Origin: Silene conica
Lineage: Eukaryota; Streptophyta; Magnoliopsida; Caryophyllales; Caryophyllaceae
NCBI GenBank assembly: GCA_029255685.2
Contig: CM055318.2
Location: 8,499,001-8,563,000, forward strand
Direction of reading: 5' to 3'
Length of the DNA stretch: 64,000 nt
This document shows positions 24,301 to 35,926 of the stretch, piece after piece. The notes below the pieces were generated by a model, which ran no database searches, had not been told where the DNA came from, and worked only from the letters and a program-made list of their open reading frames with translations. The first letter of the stretch is position 1; every line of letters starts with the position of its first letter. A program made the translations under genes and the position numbers.

Positions 24301-25881
24301 TCCTTACTTACGTAAATTCTCCACTAACCATAAATGTTTTATGTCGGCCGTGACTAAAAATCACGAGCCTAGCACTTTTCACGATGCCATGCAGGTACAA
24401 CAATGGAGGGACGCTATGAAGACCGAAATCGATGCACTCGAGCGAAACAACACATGGACCCTCGAAGTCCTCCCCCCGAATAAAAAGGCCATTGGGTCCA
24501 AATGGGTCTACAAAATTAAATACAACGCCGGTGGCACCATCGAGCGTTACAAAGCCCGACTCGTTGTAATGGGCAACCGGCAAGTCGAAGGAGTCGACTA
24601 TAATGAAACGTTTGCTCCCACCATCAAATGGGTCACTGTTCGCACACTTCTTGCCATAGCCGCTGTTAAACGATGGTCTATCCATCAAATGGATGTACAC
24701 AACGCCTTCCTCCATGGGGATCTACACGAAGAGGTATACATGAAACCTCCACCTGGTTTCTCACACTCGACAAATGGCAAAGTCTGCCGACTGCGTAGGT
24801 CTCTCTATGGCCTTCGTCAGGCACCGCGTTGTTGGTATGCCAAACTTGCTTCCGCACTCAACTCTTATGGCTTCCAACAATGCCCCTACGATCACTCTCT
24901 CTTCCGCACTATGCATGTCTTAGTTTATGGCGATGATCTAGTCATTTGTGGTAATGACCAATCCAAAATTACTCATTTTAAAACATACCTAAGTCACTGC
25001 TTCCACATGAAAGACCTTGGGCCTCTCAAATACTTCCTAGGCCTTGAAATAGCCCGCAATACCACCGGCCTCTTTGTCTCCAAAGGAAATATACACTCGA
25101 CATATTGGGCGAAGCCGGGCTCCTTGGCTCCAAGCCCTCGACAGTTCCCATGGAACCCAATCACCACCTTGGCGTCTCCACTTCGCCCATCTTGACCGAC
25201 CCGCAACCATATCGACGTCTCGTAGGACGCCTCGTCTATCTCACTATCACTCGACCTGACCTTAATTACTCTGTTCACACCCTTGCTCAATTTATGAATA
25301 CTCCTCGGCTTGACCATTGGCAAGCCGCCTTACAAGTTGTTCGTTATCTTAAAAATAGCCCAGGTCAAGGCCTTCTCTTCAAGAACACTGGCAATCTGAG
25401 TCTTCATGCATATTGCGACGCCGACTATGCCAGCTGTCCAACAACACGTCGCTCTCTATCCGCATACATCGTGTTCTCAGGTGGTTCCCCAATCTCAGGG
25501 AAAACCAAGAAACAAAATACGGTCTCCAAATCGTCTGCCGAATCCGAATATCGAGCTATTGCTTACACCGTCTGTGAATTAAAATGGCTCAAAGGCCTTC
25601 TCAACTTTCTCGGTATCCAGCACACTCGGCCCATTGACCTTTCATGCGACAGTCAATCCGCTCTCCACATCGCTCTATACCCGGTCTTTCATGAGCGGAC
25701 CAAGCATATAGAGGTCGACTGTCATTTTATTCGGGACGAAATTACAAATGGGACAATTAGACCAAGCTATGTCAATACCAAGCTACAACTTGCCGACATT
25801 CTGACAAAAGCACTCGGTCGCGCTCCGTTCCATGACTTACTCTCCAAACTGGGCGTTTCGAACCTCCACGCACCAGCTTGA
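21308..25881 (+). pseudogene. copia 2 gag-pol, multiple frameshifts
   Basis: Gag begins at 21308 (235 codons, UBN2-like) and is interrupted near 22015. A CCHC knuckle, CIACQRPGHLYNVC, lies at about 22125-22165 in another frame. The protease motif WIIDTGASRHM is at 22570. Integrase has HVDLWGPY, RSDNGTE and RVERKHR, with a frame change at 23185-23195 inside a run of seven T. Further breaks lie near 23680 and 24096 and in RT near 25090. RT reads VYGDDLV where copia elements usually have YVDD, and a few residues just before it look deleted. RNase H (25105-25881) is intact, with DADYAS, SAESEY and LADILTKAL, and ends with TGA just before the purine tract. Confidence 0.85.
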
Positions 25882-25895
25882 GGGGGGGGGGGGTT

Positions 25896-26136
25896 TATTA
25901 CACCGGCCCAACAAGCACCAAGCCCATGCATCAATTCCAACGGCTATAAGCCTTTCAACGGATCCTTCCTACCATATCTTCACACTTAAGGCAAAGAATA
26001 TCAATTGCCTTGTTTAGCCTCTGTGAATATTATTTCTTCCTTCTTTAACAATAGCATATATATACTTACACCTTGTACCTCTGTAAATCACGAAATCAAT
26101 AATATATTCAATCTTACATATCTTCCAATTATAATA
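25896..26136 (+). repeat. copia 2 3' LTR
   Basis: A 241-bp copy of the 5' LTR, ending TAATA and followed by the duplicated GCAAA. Confidence 0.85.
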
Positions 26137-26277
26137 GCAAATTAAAGGTGAGAAAGGTCTAGATACAATTATACAATATTATATAACCTCTACTACTGAT
26201 TGTCGGTCGACATAACGTATTTAATTTTCAATCAGTAAGCTTTTTGAGGGACCGTCTCTCAAAATAGTGAAGGACTT

Positions 26278-26670
26278 GTCGATTGCATTTGACTCCAATT
26301 GGTCTATGTGTCTCACTTTACATGATTGACAAACTCGCCTCCAACTTTCCTTTACAAACTGAGCTTCAAATTCGTCTCCTGGCATTGTACTTGACATATA
26401 AAATGGCGGTTCGGGCCATTTTTTCCGCCAAGGGCCAATGATTTCGTTAATATCTTCATCACTGCCGCCTTGCCTGTCGGCCGTCGTAGTACCCGTTTCT
26501 AGCAGATTGTTGCGTAAATACAGAGTTGTTTCGCGTGTGGTGGGCATGTTTCGTAGAAGTTGAGCTCAGGTTACAAGAGAAAGAGATGTGTATCTGGTTC
26601 TTTATGCCCCCTCTCAGTAATTTGTACACCGGTTTAGCTATTCGAATCTCAAAAGCCTGTCCAAGAAAAT
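26278..26670 (+). pseudogene. fragment of an ankyrin/PGG gene 3' end
   Basis: The sequence aligns with 60130-60400, the end of the intact ankyrin/PGG gene downstream in this window. Both have ATGATTGACAAACTC, CTCCTGGCATTGTACTTGAC and GTAATTTGTACAC. In the homologous frame the stretch MIDKLASNFPLQTELQ and LLALYLTYKMAV is readable. Stops and indels follow, and there is an insertion of about 90 bases before the 3' untranslated homology. Only the last two membrane segments and part of the 3' UTR remain. It starts about 135 bases after the 3' target duplication of copia 2. Confidence 0.8.
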
Positions 26671-27099
26671 TACGTACTTTTGTTAATACTCGTATCAAAA
26701 AGTCTCATCGAAAACGAATATATCTATTCACAACTGAAGACCGGTCAAGTGTTGAAGTGTGTAGAACAAAGAAAAGCTTGTATTAAAACTATATATGTAA
26801 ATGTAAAACAAAGAAAAATTTAAACTAAAGAGAGAATTACAAGATTATAAGAGAGATTTCTAAGTATTGAAATGTGTAAAGCTATCTAAAAGGATGATAA
26901 AAAGATGCTCAAGTCGTAGCATGAAAGCTATTATTTATAAGAGAATATTAGGAGTAACGTCCGAATTGAACAGTCCACAAGATTGTTCAACCCCGATTAG
27001 GGACACCAATCCCGATCGAGGTCGCAATGTGATCCGATTAAAACTAGCGGTCGTTATACACTAATTATCTTACCAAACAAAATATAAAACCTAAACTAG
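26671..27099. other. intergenic DNA
   Basis: No gene supported. Short open frames here lack motifs. Confidence 0.4.
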
Positions 27100-29141
27100 A
27101 CTCTAATAGACTCTAACAAAAGTAGTAAAGTGAAAGTCAATGGTTGAACCCAAGAGAAGGGAAATAATTAAAAACTTGCTTAAACACAACTAACCAAAAA
27201 TTAAATGAAAACTTAATGATGATTGGAGACTAAAGATAATCAACCTATCAACAAACAATCGATATTAACACAAGTGAACAACAATGAGGCAACATAAATG
27301 AGAATTCAATGATTGGAAGCATTTAAAATGACAATAAATGAGCAATAAATGAGAAAAGTTTGGGTTAGGCAATATCACAAACAAGTAGAGTGCAGAAAAT
27401 CAATAAGAGAGGAATACTTGGTGTAACCGTCACAAAGTCACCCGACAAAGATTTGCTCGACTCTAACAACCCCTAATCTATCTATCCCTAACCAACATCT
27501 TAAGAAAATGAATCACACAACTAAACCGTATATGTAATTCCTTTAATTCTAACCCGAATTATTAAACCATAACACAAGATTAAAACCAAGCAATGAGGAT
27601 TAAACCAAAAGATGTGATGTAGAAACTAATCTTACTAACATTAAACCATGAAAGCAAGGAAAGTCATGTAATTTCCTACTCACAAGTATGTTTCATCTAA
27701 GCCAACTCAACATACAAACAAGCTTGCTTCAAATAACATTAAGTAAACTAAACCGATTACTTAACATATGCAAAAACTAAGCAACTAAGATGCAAGGGTG
27801 ATCAATCCACACAAATCATTACTTAGAATGTAAAATATAAACTTAAGAAACAACATTAGATAAAAAGAAAGGGTTCTTCGAGTCTTACAAGGTTCAAAGT
27901 CGGAGACTTTGATCGGAATTACACCAAGAACAAGGAGATTAGCTCCTCATTGAAAGATTACAACCCAAAATGAAGAAAGATTCAAGTTTCATTACAAGAT
28001 TCTTGACTAAATTAGAGAGTAAAATGTTTGAAGTTCTAATGATAATAGATGATATGTTATATAGGCACGAGAATCTAGGTTTTTTTCATCTCCAAAATAA
28101 AGCCCAAAACGCGTAACAGAGCTGAAAGTTCCAGAGAAAAGCGCAGGCTGCGTGCGCAGGCTGCGTCAAATAGCGCAGGGCTGCGGTATTTAGCGCAGGC
28201 TGCGGTTTAGTCTGACAGCAGCATCTTCGAAAGGTCATATCTCTCTCGTTTCTTATCCAAATGAGGCGTGTGACCTATCGTTGGAAGGCTAAGATCACAA
28301 GCTTTCACCTCCACTTGGCCTTGCATCAATAGGAGCTCTAGAACTCGAGATATAGTCGTTTGAAGTTGACCCTTGTGAAACCGAGTTTTCAATTCTTCAT
28401 TTTGGCTCTTGTTTGTGTATGCCAAGGTTTCAATTCTTCCTTTTTGCTTGCTTCTATTTACTTTGCACTTATTCCCTTGGTTAAGCTTTGCCTCTCCTTC
28501 TCCTCCTTGGTATAGAAAAGATGAAAACCGAGTTCCCAACAAAAGATATAACAAAAACTCGAAATTACAATCAAAAGTGCAAACCGGCGTATTACATGAA
28601 AGTCTCGCTAGCTATAACCCGGTATCAAGCATGTTTATTGTGATAAAATTAAACTATTAACCCGTCACAATTTGATACTATCACAATGTCCGAGCTTGTT
28701 TCTCTTAATTCCTTGGTTTAATGCTCAAGGGATTCAATACTTATGTTAAATGCCTTCTTTATTCACCCGGTAAATGTTATTTGACCGAGCATCTAAAACA
28801 CTTTGGCATCCCATGCTCAGTTGACTTCTCTTGACCTTAGTTTATGGGTTTTACTTCACATTTATACATTTGTTGTAATTTTGATCCATCAATTCCATCT
28901 AAACTCATTCAAAACTCCTAATGCAAGTCTATGCTTAGTCTCCATGCAAGTCAAAACTTAGCCTTGTTTTCCTGGTAGCTCATTTTGTAATATTTTAGCA
29001 AATTAAAGCTCTTTTTCCTACAAAACAACAAAGTATACTAGAAATGCAAATATTAACTCAAAACACAAAGATAAGTGCATAACACAATGTAAAATAAAGC
29101 TAACATAGGGGGTAAAAGTATATAAATAATGCACTTATCAC
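27100..29141 (-). repeat. Ty3/gypsy-type LTR remnant (probable)
   Basis: Read on the minus strand from 29141 the sequence begins TGATAAGTGCATTATTTATA, the usual start of a class of plant LTRs that I associate with the Tat/Ogre group. Further in come repeated GCGCAGGCTGCG words (28138-28205) and a CCTATATAAC promoter-like box near 28055. No internal region follows and I could not find a matching TSD, so the 3' limit is approximate. Confidence 0.45.
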
Positions 29142-29640
29142 AGGTCAAAAAATGATCCCATGACATAAATGAAGCAGTCCAGTAATTAGCCACAAAGAAG
29201 TAACCAGGAAAGGAGCAGTAGTCTTACAGTAGTAGCAAGAAAGATCAACAATAAAGCTAGAACTATTCTGAAGAAAGACCAAGTCCAAGGGTGCATGGTT
29301 ACCACATTCCAGAAATGTGCAGAACTAGGTTAAACATGACGCCTGAAGTGTACGTTGAAAGAGAAAGAGTCAAAGCGCGAGAATAGGAGCGAACTCTATT
29401 TTCCCGAATGTGCACTACGAACAAAGACTGACCGTTACATGTAAACTATATATAAGGAGCGAGGAGGAAAGGCAAAGCTACATCATCTACAATTCTACAC
29501 GACATAAACTATCTACTATCATTTTTCCTAGCAATCATTGTTGTATTCGATCGTTCGAATTATCAATTTATAATCAGAATCCTTCCTGACTTGGTGCCCA
29601 TGGTTTTTTTACCCAATTTAAAAGGTTGTTATACGTACAA
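29142..29640 (+). repeat. possible LTR fragment of a second family
   Basis: TATATATAAGGAGCGAGG near 29448 looks like a promoter. Near 29590 the words CCTGACTTGGTGCCCATGG and a T-run followed by ACCC resemble the U5 end of plant LTRs. No partner LTR is visible. Confidence 0.3.
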
Positions 29641-30249
29641 ATCCAATTGTGTCAACTTTGATTTTATCTTTCATATATTTGTTGCATTTTATCTTCGTAA
29701 ATTGAGCTAGATAGCTATTAGAAAGATGATATTAAAAGAATACTTGTATACTACTCCGTTCGAATCCATTCGATACATTTGCTTTTTGTACACTATTCAC
29801 AAGTTGACCTTCAATTTCAATTTTCTCTCAATACGTAAGAAAAAACATATTCATGTGGGATCTTTTTTAATTCGTCTTTATGAGTACATTGAAAATATAT
29901 AATTTTTATAATTTTTACAAATATGTAGCTAAAGATATTAAGCACGTAAAACGTGCGTTGGCAAACGTGAAAAAGCAAATGTATCAAATGGATAAAAATG
30001 GAGGGACTATTAATTATGATAATGTAATCTTACATGATGTATATGGTGTGCTATTTATAGTACAAGCTAACAACTATAGCTTGGGATATAACTATATAAG
30101 TAATCATATACTCCCTAACAAACTATAGTTACATCATAACTAACTTATTTAATATATAACTAACATATTGAGTTAGTTACTCTGTCTAATAATACCCGTA
30201 CAGAAACAATTCAACACAAACCAAAACCAAAACCAATTGAAAAAAAAAA
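29641..30249. other. AT-rich intergenic DNA
   Basis: No gene. The 30060-30190 segment contains repeated AACTAACTTA / ATAACTAACATA words like those in some copia LTRs. Confidence 0.35.
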
Positions 30250-30405
30250 GGTCCTAGGGCTCTCTAGGGTTTCGTCCCAATCATTAGGGTTTGACATCCT
30301 ACTGACTAGGTTTTCTCCTCGGTTTTCGAGGCTTGTCCTACGTTCTCGTACGTAGGGTGGCTTTGTTTTCGTCTTTTGTTTTTTTGTTTCTCTGTGCAGG
30401 TGTCG

Positions 30406-31802
30406 ATGGAAAGGATAGCGAAGGAACCACACCGGAATGGGAAAGAGCCTATGACTTCAGACGACGGGGACCATGGGGACGTATTGGAATGGAATGATGA
30501 GGCTGGGGAAGGAGAAGCGGTGCCTGATCTCATACTGGTTGGGAAATTGTGGGCTTCCAGGGCAGTTAATGTGAAAGCGGCTATTGAATCTATGATTAAA
30601 TTATGGAACCCCTCGAAGGCGGCTTTAGGAAACGTTATCGATGCAAAGGAGAAGATATTCCTCTTTCGTTTCGGAACGGGACGAGATAAGGCTAAGGTTT
30701 TGGAAGGACAACCATGGCACTTTGATAAGTTTCTATGGTGCTTCAACGAACCAAATACTACGGGTAAGATTTCGGATGTCCCTCTTTTTCGAGTTCCGTT
30801 GTGGGCTAGGGTTTATGATCTCCCAATAATTGGGAGGAAAAGTCTGGCGAATGCAAGCAGAATAGGAAAATGCCTAGGCTCTTTTGTTAGCTTTGAAACG
30901 GGACCAAATGTTGAGTTGGATAGAGCGATTCGAATACGATACCTCCACGATGTGAGATTGCCATTGAAATCTCATATTTCCCTTAAAACGAAGCAAGGGG
31001 CCACAGCGAAATATGATGTCAAGTATGAAAGACTCCCGACGTACTGTTATGGGTGTGGGTTAATTGGGCACGGGGAAAAAGACTGTGATGAGGGGCCGTA
31101 TGAAGAGGAGGACCTATCTTATGGGGATTGGTTGCGTGCGTCACCTTGGAAGGTGATAAAAACTGCTCAACCAGGGCCGGGCATGGCAGCGAAGAACCTA
31201 CAAGCCAGTTTAGATGCTGTTCACCATAAAGAAAGGGCGGAGGAGGATATCGCTAAAATGATTGAGAAGCTGAATGCCATAGCCATCGATCTTAGACAGA
31301 AAAAAAACTATGGTCGAAGCTCCAATTTTGAACCTGTCGCGGCTGCTTCAGTGAGTACAGACGGGGGAGGTAATAACAATTCTGCGATGGGTTAGGCGTG
31401 TGGAATGGTGAGGGGAGAGGTGTTGGGGCAAGGGGCTACAGGTACAGTGGAGGAGAGTGTAATCCTTACTCGTGGCTTGTTGGGTGAGGAAAGATTTACA
31501 ATGCCTAATGAAAACCCGGGAGATCTGCTAATGGTGGAAGATGGCCATGCAGAGGGGGAGTCACATGAGACCTTTGGTGACGACAGAAACAGAGGGGGTG
31601 GGAGAAAAAAGAGGAACTGGAAGAGGTTGCACAGAGAGGGGGACAGGAACTATGAGGATAATAGGGCTGATTGTAGTGGAGAGAAGAGGGAAAGGGAGAA
31701 GGAGTGGATTCTATGGCTAAGAAGGCAAAAATTTCTATCGACGGGGGCGTTGTTATACCTGAGGCGGTGGTTGACAATGATCAACCCCGCCGGGCTCAAT
31801 GA
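30406..31802 (+). pseudogene. LINE 2 ORF1 (DUF4283 + CCHC), frame-broken near its end
   Basis: The main frame runs from the ATG at 30406 to a TAG at 31393. It encodes a DUF4283-type domain (LWASRAVNVKA ... WHFDKFLWCF) and a CCHC knuckle CYGCGLIGHGEKDC near residue 220. The homologous C-terminal tail is in another frame and reads AKKAKISIDGG ... DNDQPRRAQ, ending at the TGA of the ATGA overlap with ORF2. At least one indel therefore separates the two parts. Confidence 0.75.
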
Positions 31803-34800
31803 ACATCTTAAGTCTCAACTGTCGGGGATTGGGCAACCCCGACACAGTTATTGGACTCCGTGAGCTTGTTCGGAGGGAGGCCCCGGCCATCATTTTTCTT
31901 TGTGAAACCAAACTTAGTGGTCGTGAAATGCGTGGAGTGAAAGATAAACTGTCGGGTTACTATGGTATGGAGGTGGACAGCATGGGAAGATCAGGGGGCT
32001 TGGCTATGTTATGGAGGGATGACATTGACTGTGTGTTCAAATCGGCTTCGGTGCATCACATGGACTTTAGTATCAAAGATTCGAATGGGGAATGGCGGTT
32101 AACAGGGTTCTATGGGTGGCCTTCGGTTGGGGAGAGGCATCTTTCGTGGGAGCTCCTCTGAGTTTTACACCACCAGTCATCACAGGCGTGGGTGTGCATT
32201 GGTGACTACAACGAGATCCTCTTTGCTACGGAAATGTTAGGGCCGGGGGTAGCAGACCGCAATGGCAAATGAACAATTTCAGAGCGGCAGTTGACGAATG
32301 TGGTCTTCGGGACATCTCCTGGGAAGGCTACAATTTTTCTTTTGATAACGGTCAGAGTGGAGATGCCAACCGGCAAAGCATGATAGATCGTGCGATGGCC
32401 AATGAAAAATGGTTCGATCTCTTTCCTTTTGCGAAATTGGTCTACCTGAATAGAGAATGGTCTGACCATGCTCCCATCAAACTGGTTCTGAATCGTAAGG
32501 AATTGAAAGGTACGCATAAGAGAGGCTTTCGTTTTGAGAAAATTTGGCTAGAGCAGGAGGAATGCAAAGAAGCGGTCGAAAGAGGGGTTATTCGGGGTCG
32601 AGGGGACCTGGTTGGCACTATACAAGCTTGTGCCCAAGAGTTGAAAACGTGGAAGGGTAATAATATTTCCAAGATCAAGCGTGATATGGAACGAAAAGAA
32701 AGACAACTCACAAGGCTCAATGAAGGAGACAGATCAGAGGGTAGTATCAGGAAGAGGAAGAAACTTGTAGCTGAACTAGCGAGTCTTCGGAAACAACAAG
32801 AAGTCTATTGGCGGCAACGCTCCCGGGCTTTATGGTTGAAAGATGGTGATCGTAATACCAAGTTTTTTCACTCCAAAGCTAGCGAGAGACAACGGAAAAA
32901 TCTGATTACCAAACTGGTCGGGGATGATGGAACAGAATACACGGACGAAAAAGAGATTGCTGGGGTTGCTAATAACTATTTCCAAACGTTGTTCTGCTCT
33001 TCAAACCCAACTAATTTTGAGGAGATTCTTGCTGGCATGGAAAACCGGGTCTCTGATGATATTAAGGCGGGTATGGAAGGGGAGTATACGGAGGAGGAAA
33101 TTACCGAGGCCCTTAACCAAATGCATCCACTCAAAGCCCCGGGCCCGGACGGAATGAATGCCTTATTTTTTCAGTCGTACTGAAATATTATTGGGTCACA
33201 AGTTGTTGATACCGTTAGGGCGATTCTCCGCGGGGATCGTTCTGTGAGAGAGCTGAATAAAACAAACATTATCCTTATTCCAAAAAAGAAAGCTCCGGAT
33301 AAAATTAAAGACTTTCGACCCATAAGCTTGTGTAATGTGGCCTATAAGGTGGTGTCAAAAGTTCTTGCCAACCGTCTGAAACCGTACCTAGGGGATGTTG
33401 TGTCGGAGAACCAGAGTGCGTTTACAAAAGGGAGGCTTACATCTGATAACGTTTTAATTGCGTTCGAAATGTTTCACCATATGAAAAACTCGCAAGCTAA
33501 GGAGGGTTACATGGCCATAAAACTTGACATGGCAAAGGCATATGATAGAGTGGAATGGGTTTTTTTGGAGCGGCTCTTACTTATGATGGGGTTCGACAAC
33601 TCATGGATTAACAGAGTGATGGATTGTGTCACGACGGTGGCCTTCTCGGTTATGATAAATGGTACTCCGTCATGTGAATTTAGACCATCGAGAGGCCTAC
33701 GTCAAGGAGATCCCCTCTCCCCTTACCTCTTTATCCTATGCGCGGAGGCCCTGTCAAACTTGGTAAGACGAGCTGTTGAGAATGGTTCGCTACATGGTAT
33801 CCGTATATCCCAAGGAGGCCCTACGATTTCTCACTTGTTGTTCGCGGACGATAGCATTTTTTTCACTAAAGCAAGTGTGAATGAAACGGAGGTTATATCC
33901 TCTATCTTACGGCAATATGAAGATGCTTCAGGCCAAATGGTGAACTTAGATAAAACCACGGTCTCGTTTAGCAAGGGAGTAACTAGGGAGAGACGTGATA
34001 CGCTTGTGGCAAGGCTGGGGATTGTCGAAGTGGAGGAACAGGCCCGGTATCTGGGCCTACCGACGGTTATAGAACGATAAAAAAAAGCACTAACGGATAT
34101 TATTCGGGATAAGATTAGCAAAAGACTCTCGGGTTGGCGTGGGAAGATGTTGTCTAGAGCGGGTAAGGAAGTTCTCATTAAGGCAGTTGCCAATTCGCTC
34201 CCTACCTATGTAATGAGTGTGTTCAAAATTCCCACGAACTTTTGCGATGAAGTTAGATCGATGATATCGAGATATTGGTGGAACCACGGTGAGGGCAAGA
34301 GAGGGATTTCATGGATAGCTTGGAAAAACCTGTGCAAACCAAAGGTAATGGGAGGGATGGGTTTTAGGGATTTCAATCTCTTTAACCTGGCTTTACTGGG
34401 CAAACAAGCATGGCGTCTCATGACGGCCCAAGACAGCCTTTGGCCTAAATTAATGAGAGGCAAATATTTTCCGAATGGCGACTTTCTGACAGCTACTCTC
34501 GGGCCGAACCCCAGCTACACATGGAGAGGAATTGTTGAGGCCAGACGCGGATTGGTTCTTGGGCTTCGGAGAAGAGTGGGTGATGGTCTGACGACTAAGG
34601 TGTGGAAGGATGTGTGGATCCCAGGAACTCAATCGGGGAGAGTCCTTTCGCCTTGCAGTCCGGGGTTCGAAGATATGCGGGTGGTGGATTTAATAGATAC
34701 CGAGAATGGGGTGTGGAAGCAGGAGCTTATAGACTCGGTTTTTTTGCCATTTGAGCGAGACAGAATCTTTAATATACGCCTTAGTGAGTCAAGGCCGAAA

Positions 34801-35895
34801 GATGAATGGTACTGGGAAATAGAGAGAGATGGCAATTACTCGGTTAAGACGGCTTATCACCTTCTAGCCGGTAACCTGCCTACAAATGGAAGTGAAGATA
34901 CGTCGTGTTGGGAACGGGAAAAATGGATGTGGAATAGGCTCTGGAAAGTTCCGGTGTGGCCCCGAGTTAAACTTTTCTTCTGGCAACTGTGCAGTGAAGC
35001 TTTAGCAACAGGCGCAAACATAGCCTCCCGAGTTCGAGGTGAGTCTTCTTACTGTCCCTTTTGTTCTTCTGTTTTTGAATCTAGTATCCATATTTTTCGG
35101 GAATGTTGGGTGGCACACCGGGTCTGGATGGGGCTCGGCGTGGACAGGGAAGAGGAAGAGGACGGTGGTGGTATCCGGGACTGGGTGGAAACAAAATGGA
35201 AGGTGCTAGGTGGTGTGGAACATGGTAAATTTATGGTGGGCTGTTGGGCTATTTGGGAACACCGTAATAAGGTCATCTTCGAGAACAGAGAAGTGGACCC
35301 GAGTGCGATTATACAGAGGGCCAAAGATGTGTTGATGGAGGAGGGTGGGACAGGAATTCTCGGCAGGGGAGGGAGAGAGGCAATGCAAGGCGAGGCTATA
35401 GCAACATGGCAGGGACCACCGAGGGATTGGGTTAAGATCAACGTGGATGCAGGGGCGAAAAATGGTGAAGGAGTTGGGCTGGGAATTGTGTGCCGGGATG
35501 TTCATGGGCAGCTTATTTAGGGAGTGTCGATGAAGATGGACCGGGCGTGGACGCCGCTTATGGCTGAAGCAGTAGCCGTTCTCGAGGGTGTAAAAGAAGC
35601 CAAGCGAAGGGGACATGGGAACGTCATCGTGGAAAGTGACTGCCTCCAAGTTATCGAAGCTCTCAAGAGTCGTATCCAAGGGCGTAATTTGCTTCATTTA
35701 GTGTTAGCTGACATTCGTTCTTTTTGTTCGGATTTTGTTTCTGTTGTTTGGTCGCATACAAGTAGAGTTAACAATACGGTAGCGCATGCTTTAGCTCATA
35801 GCATTACGTGTGGCCCAGGTAGCATTGACTGGTCAGATTCTCTGCCTATGGGTGCGAATACTGCTTTTTTATCTGATTTATCGTCAATGAAGTAA
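31799..35895 (+). pseudogene. LINE 2 ORF2 (endonuclease, RT, RNase H), several stops
   Basis: The endonuclease starts MNILSLNCRGLGNP, with the LCETK glutamate. A TGA at 32159-32161 and a frameshift near 32240, in a G-run, interrupt it. The rest lies in a single frame with stops at 33181 (TGA), 34078 (TAA) and 35518 (TAG). RT motifs seen are LKAPGPDG, RPISLCNVAYK, LDMAKAYDRVEW, RGLRQGDPLSPYLF and LLFADDSIFF (the catalytic Asp pair). A zf-RVT-like region (KLFFWQLCSEALAT, CPFCSSVFESSIHIFREC) follows. The C-terminal RNase H has D in INVDAG, E in AEAVAVLEG and D in VESDC. Plant L1 elements with this added RNase H are known. Confidence 0.85.
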
Positions 35896-35926
35896 GCCGT
35901 AGGCTTTTTCTCAAAAAAAAAAAAAA

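Larger units (their letters stand above)
20985..26136 (+). mobile_element. Ty1/copia retrotransposon 2, complete structure
   Basis: Two 241-bp LTRs (20985-21225 and 25896-26136) differ at about three positions and begin TATTA and end TAATA. The target duplication GCAAA is perfect (20980-20984, 26137-26141). The primer-binding site TGGTATCAGAC begins at 21226. A purine tract with 12 G sits just before the 3' LTR. The coding region spans 21308-25881 in several frames. The structure says recent insertion; the coding frame says non-functional, unless the indels are sequencing errors. Confidence 0.9.
30250..35926 (+). mobile_element. full-length L1-type LINE with C-terminal RNase H
   Basis: This LINE runs from about 30250 to a 14-A tail at 35913-35926. 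The order is ORF1 with zinc knuckle, ORF2 endonuclease, RT, zf-RVT region and RNase H. ORF1 and ORF2 meet in the tetranucleotide ATGA at 31799-31802. Frames are broken by stops and at least two frameshifts. The 5' end is estimated from the leader before ORF1; I found no convincing target duplication. Confidence 0.85.

Noticed and set aside
26566..29146. CAGGT as target duplication of the 27100-29141 LTR
   Set aside because: The left CAGGT lies before sequence that still aligns with the ankyrin gene 3' end, and the bases after it do not form an LTR end.
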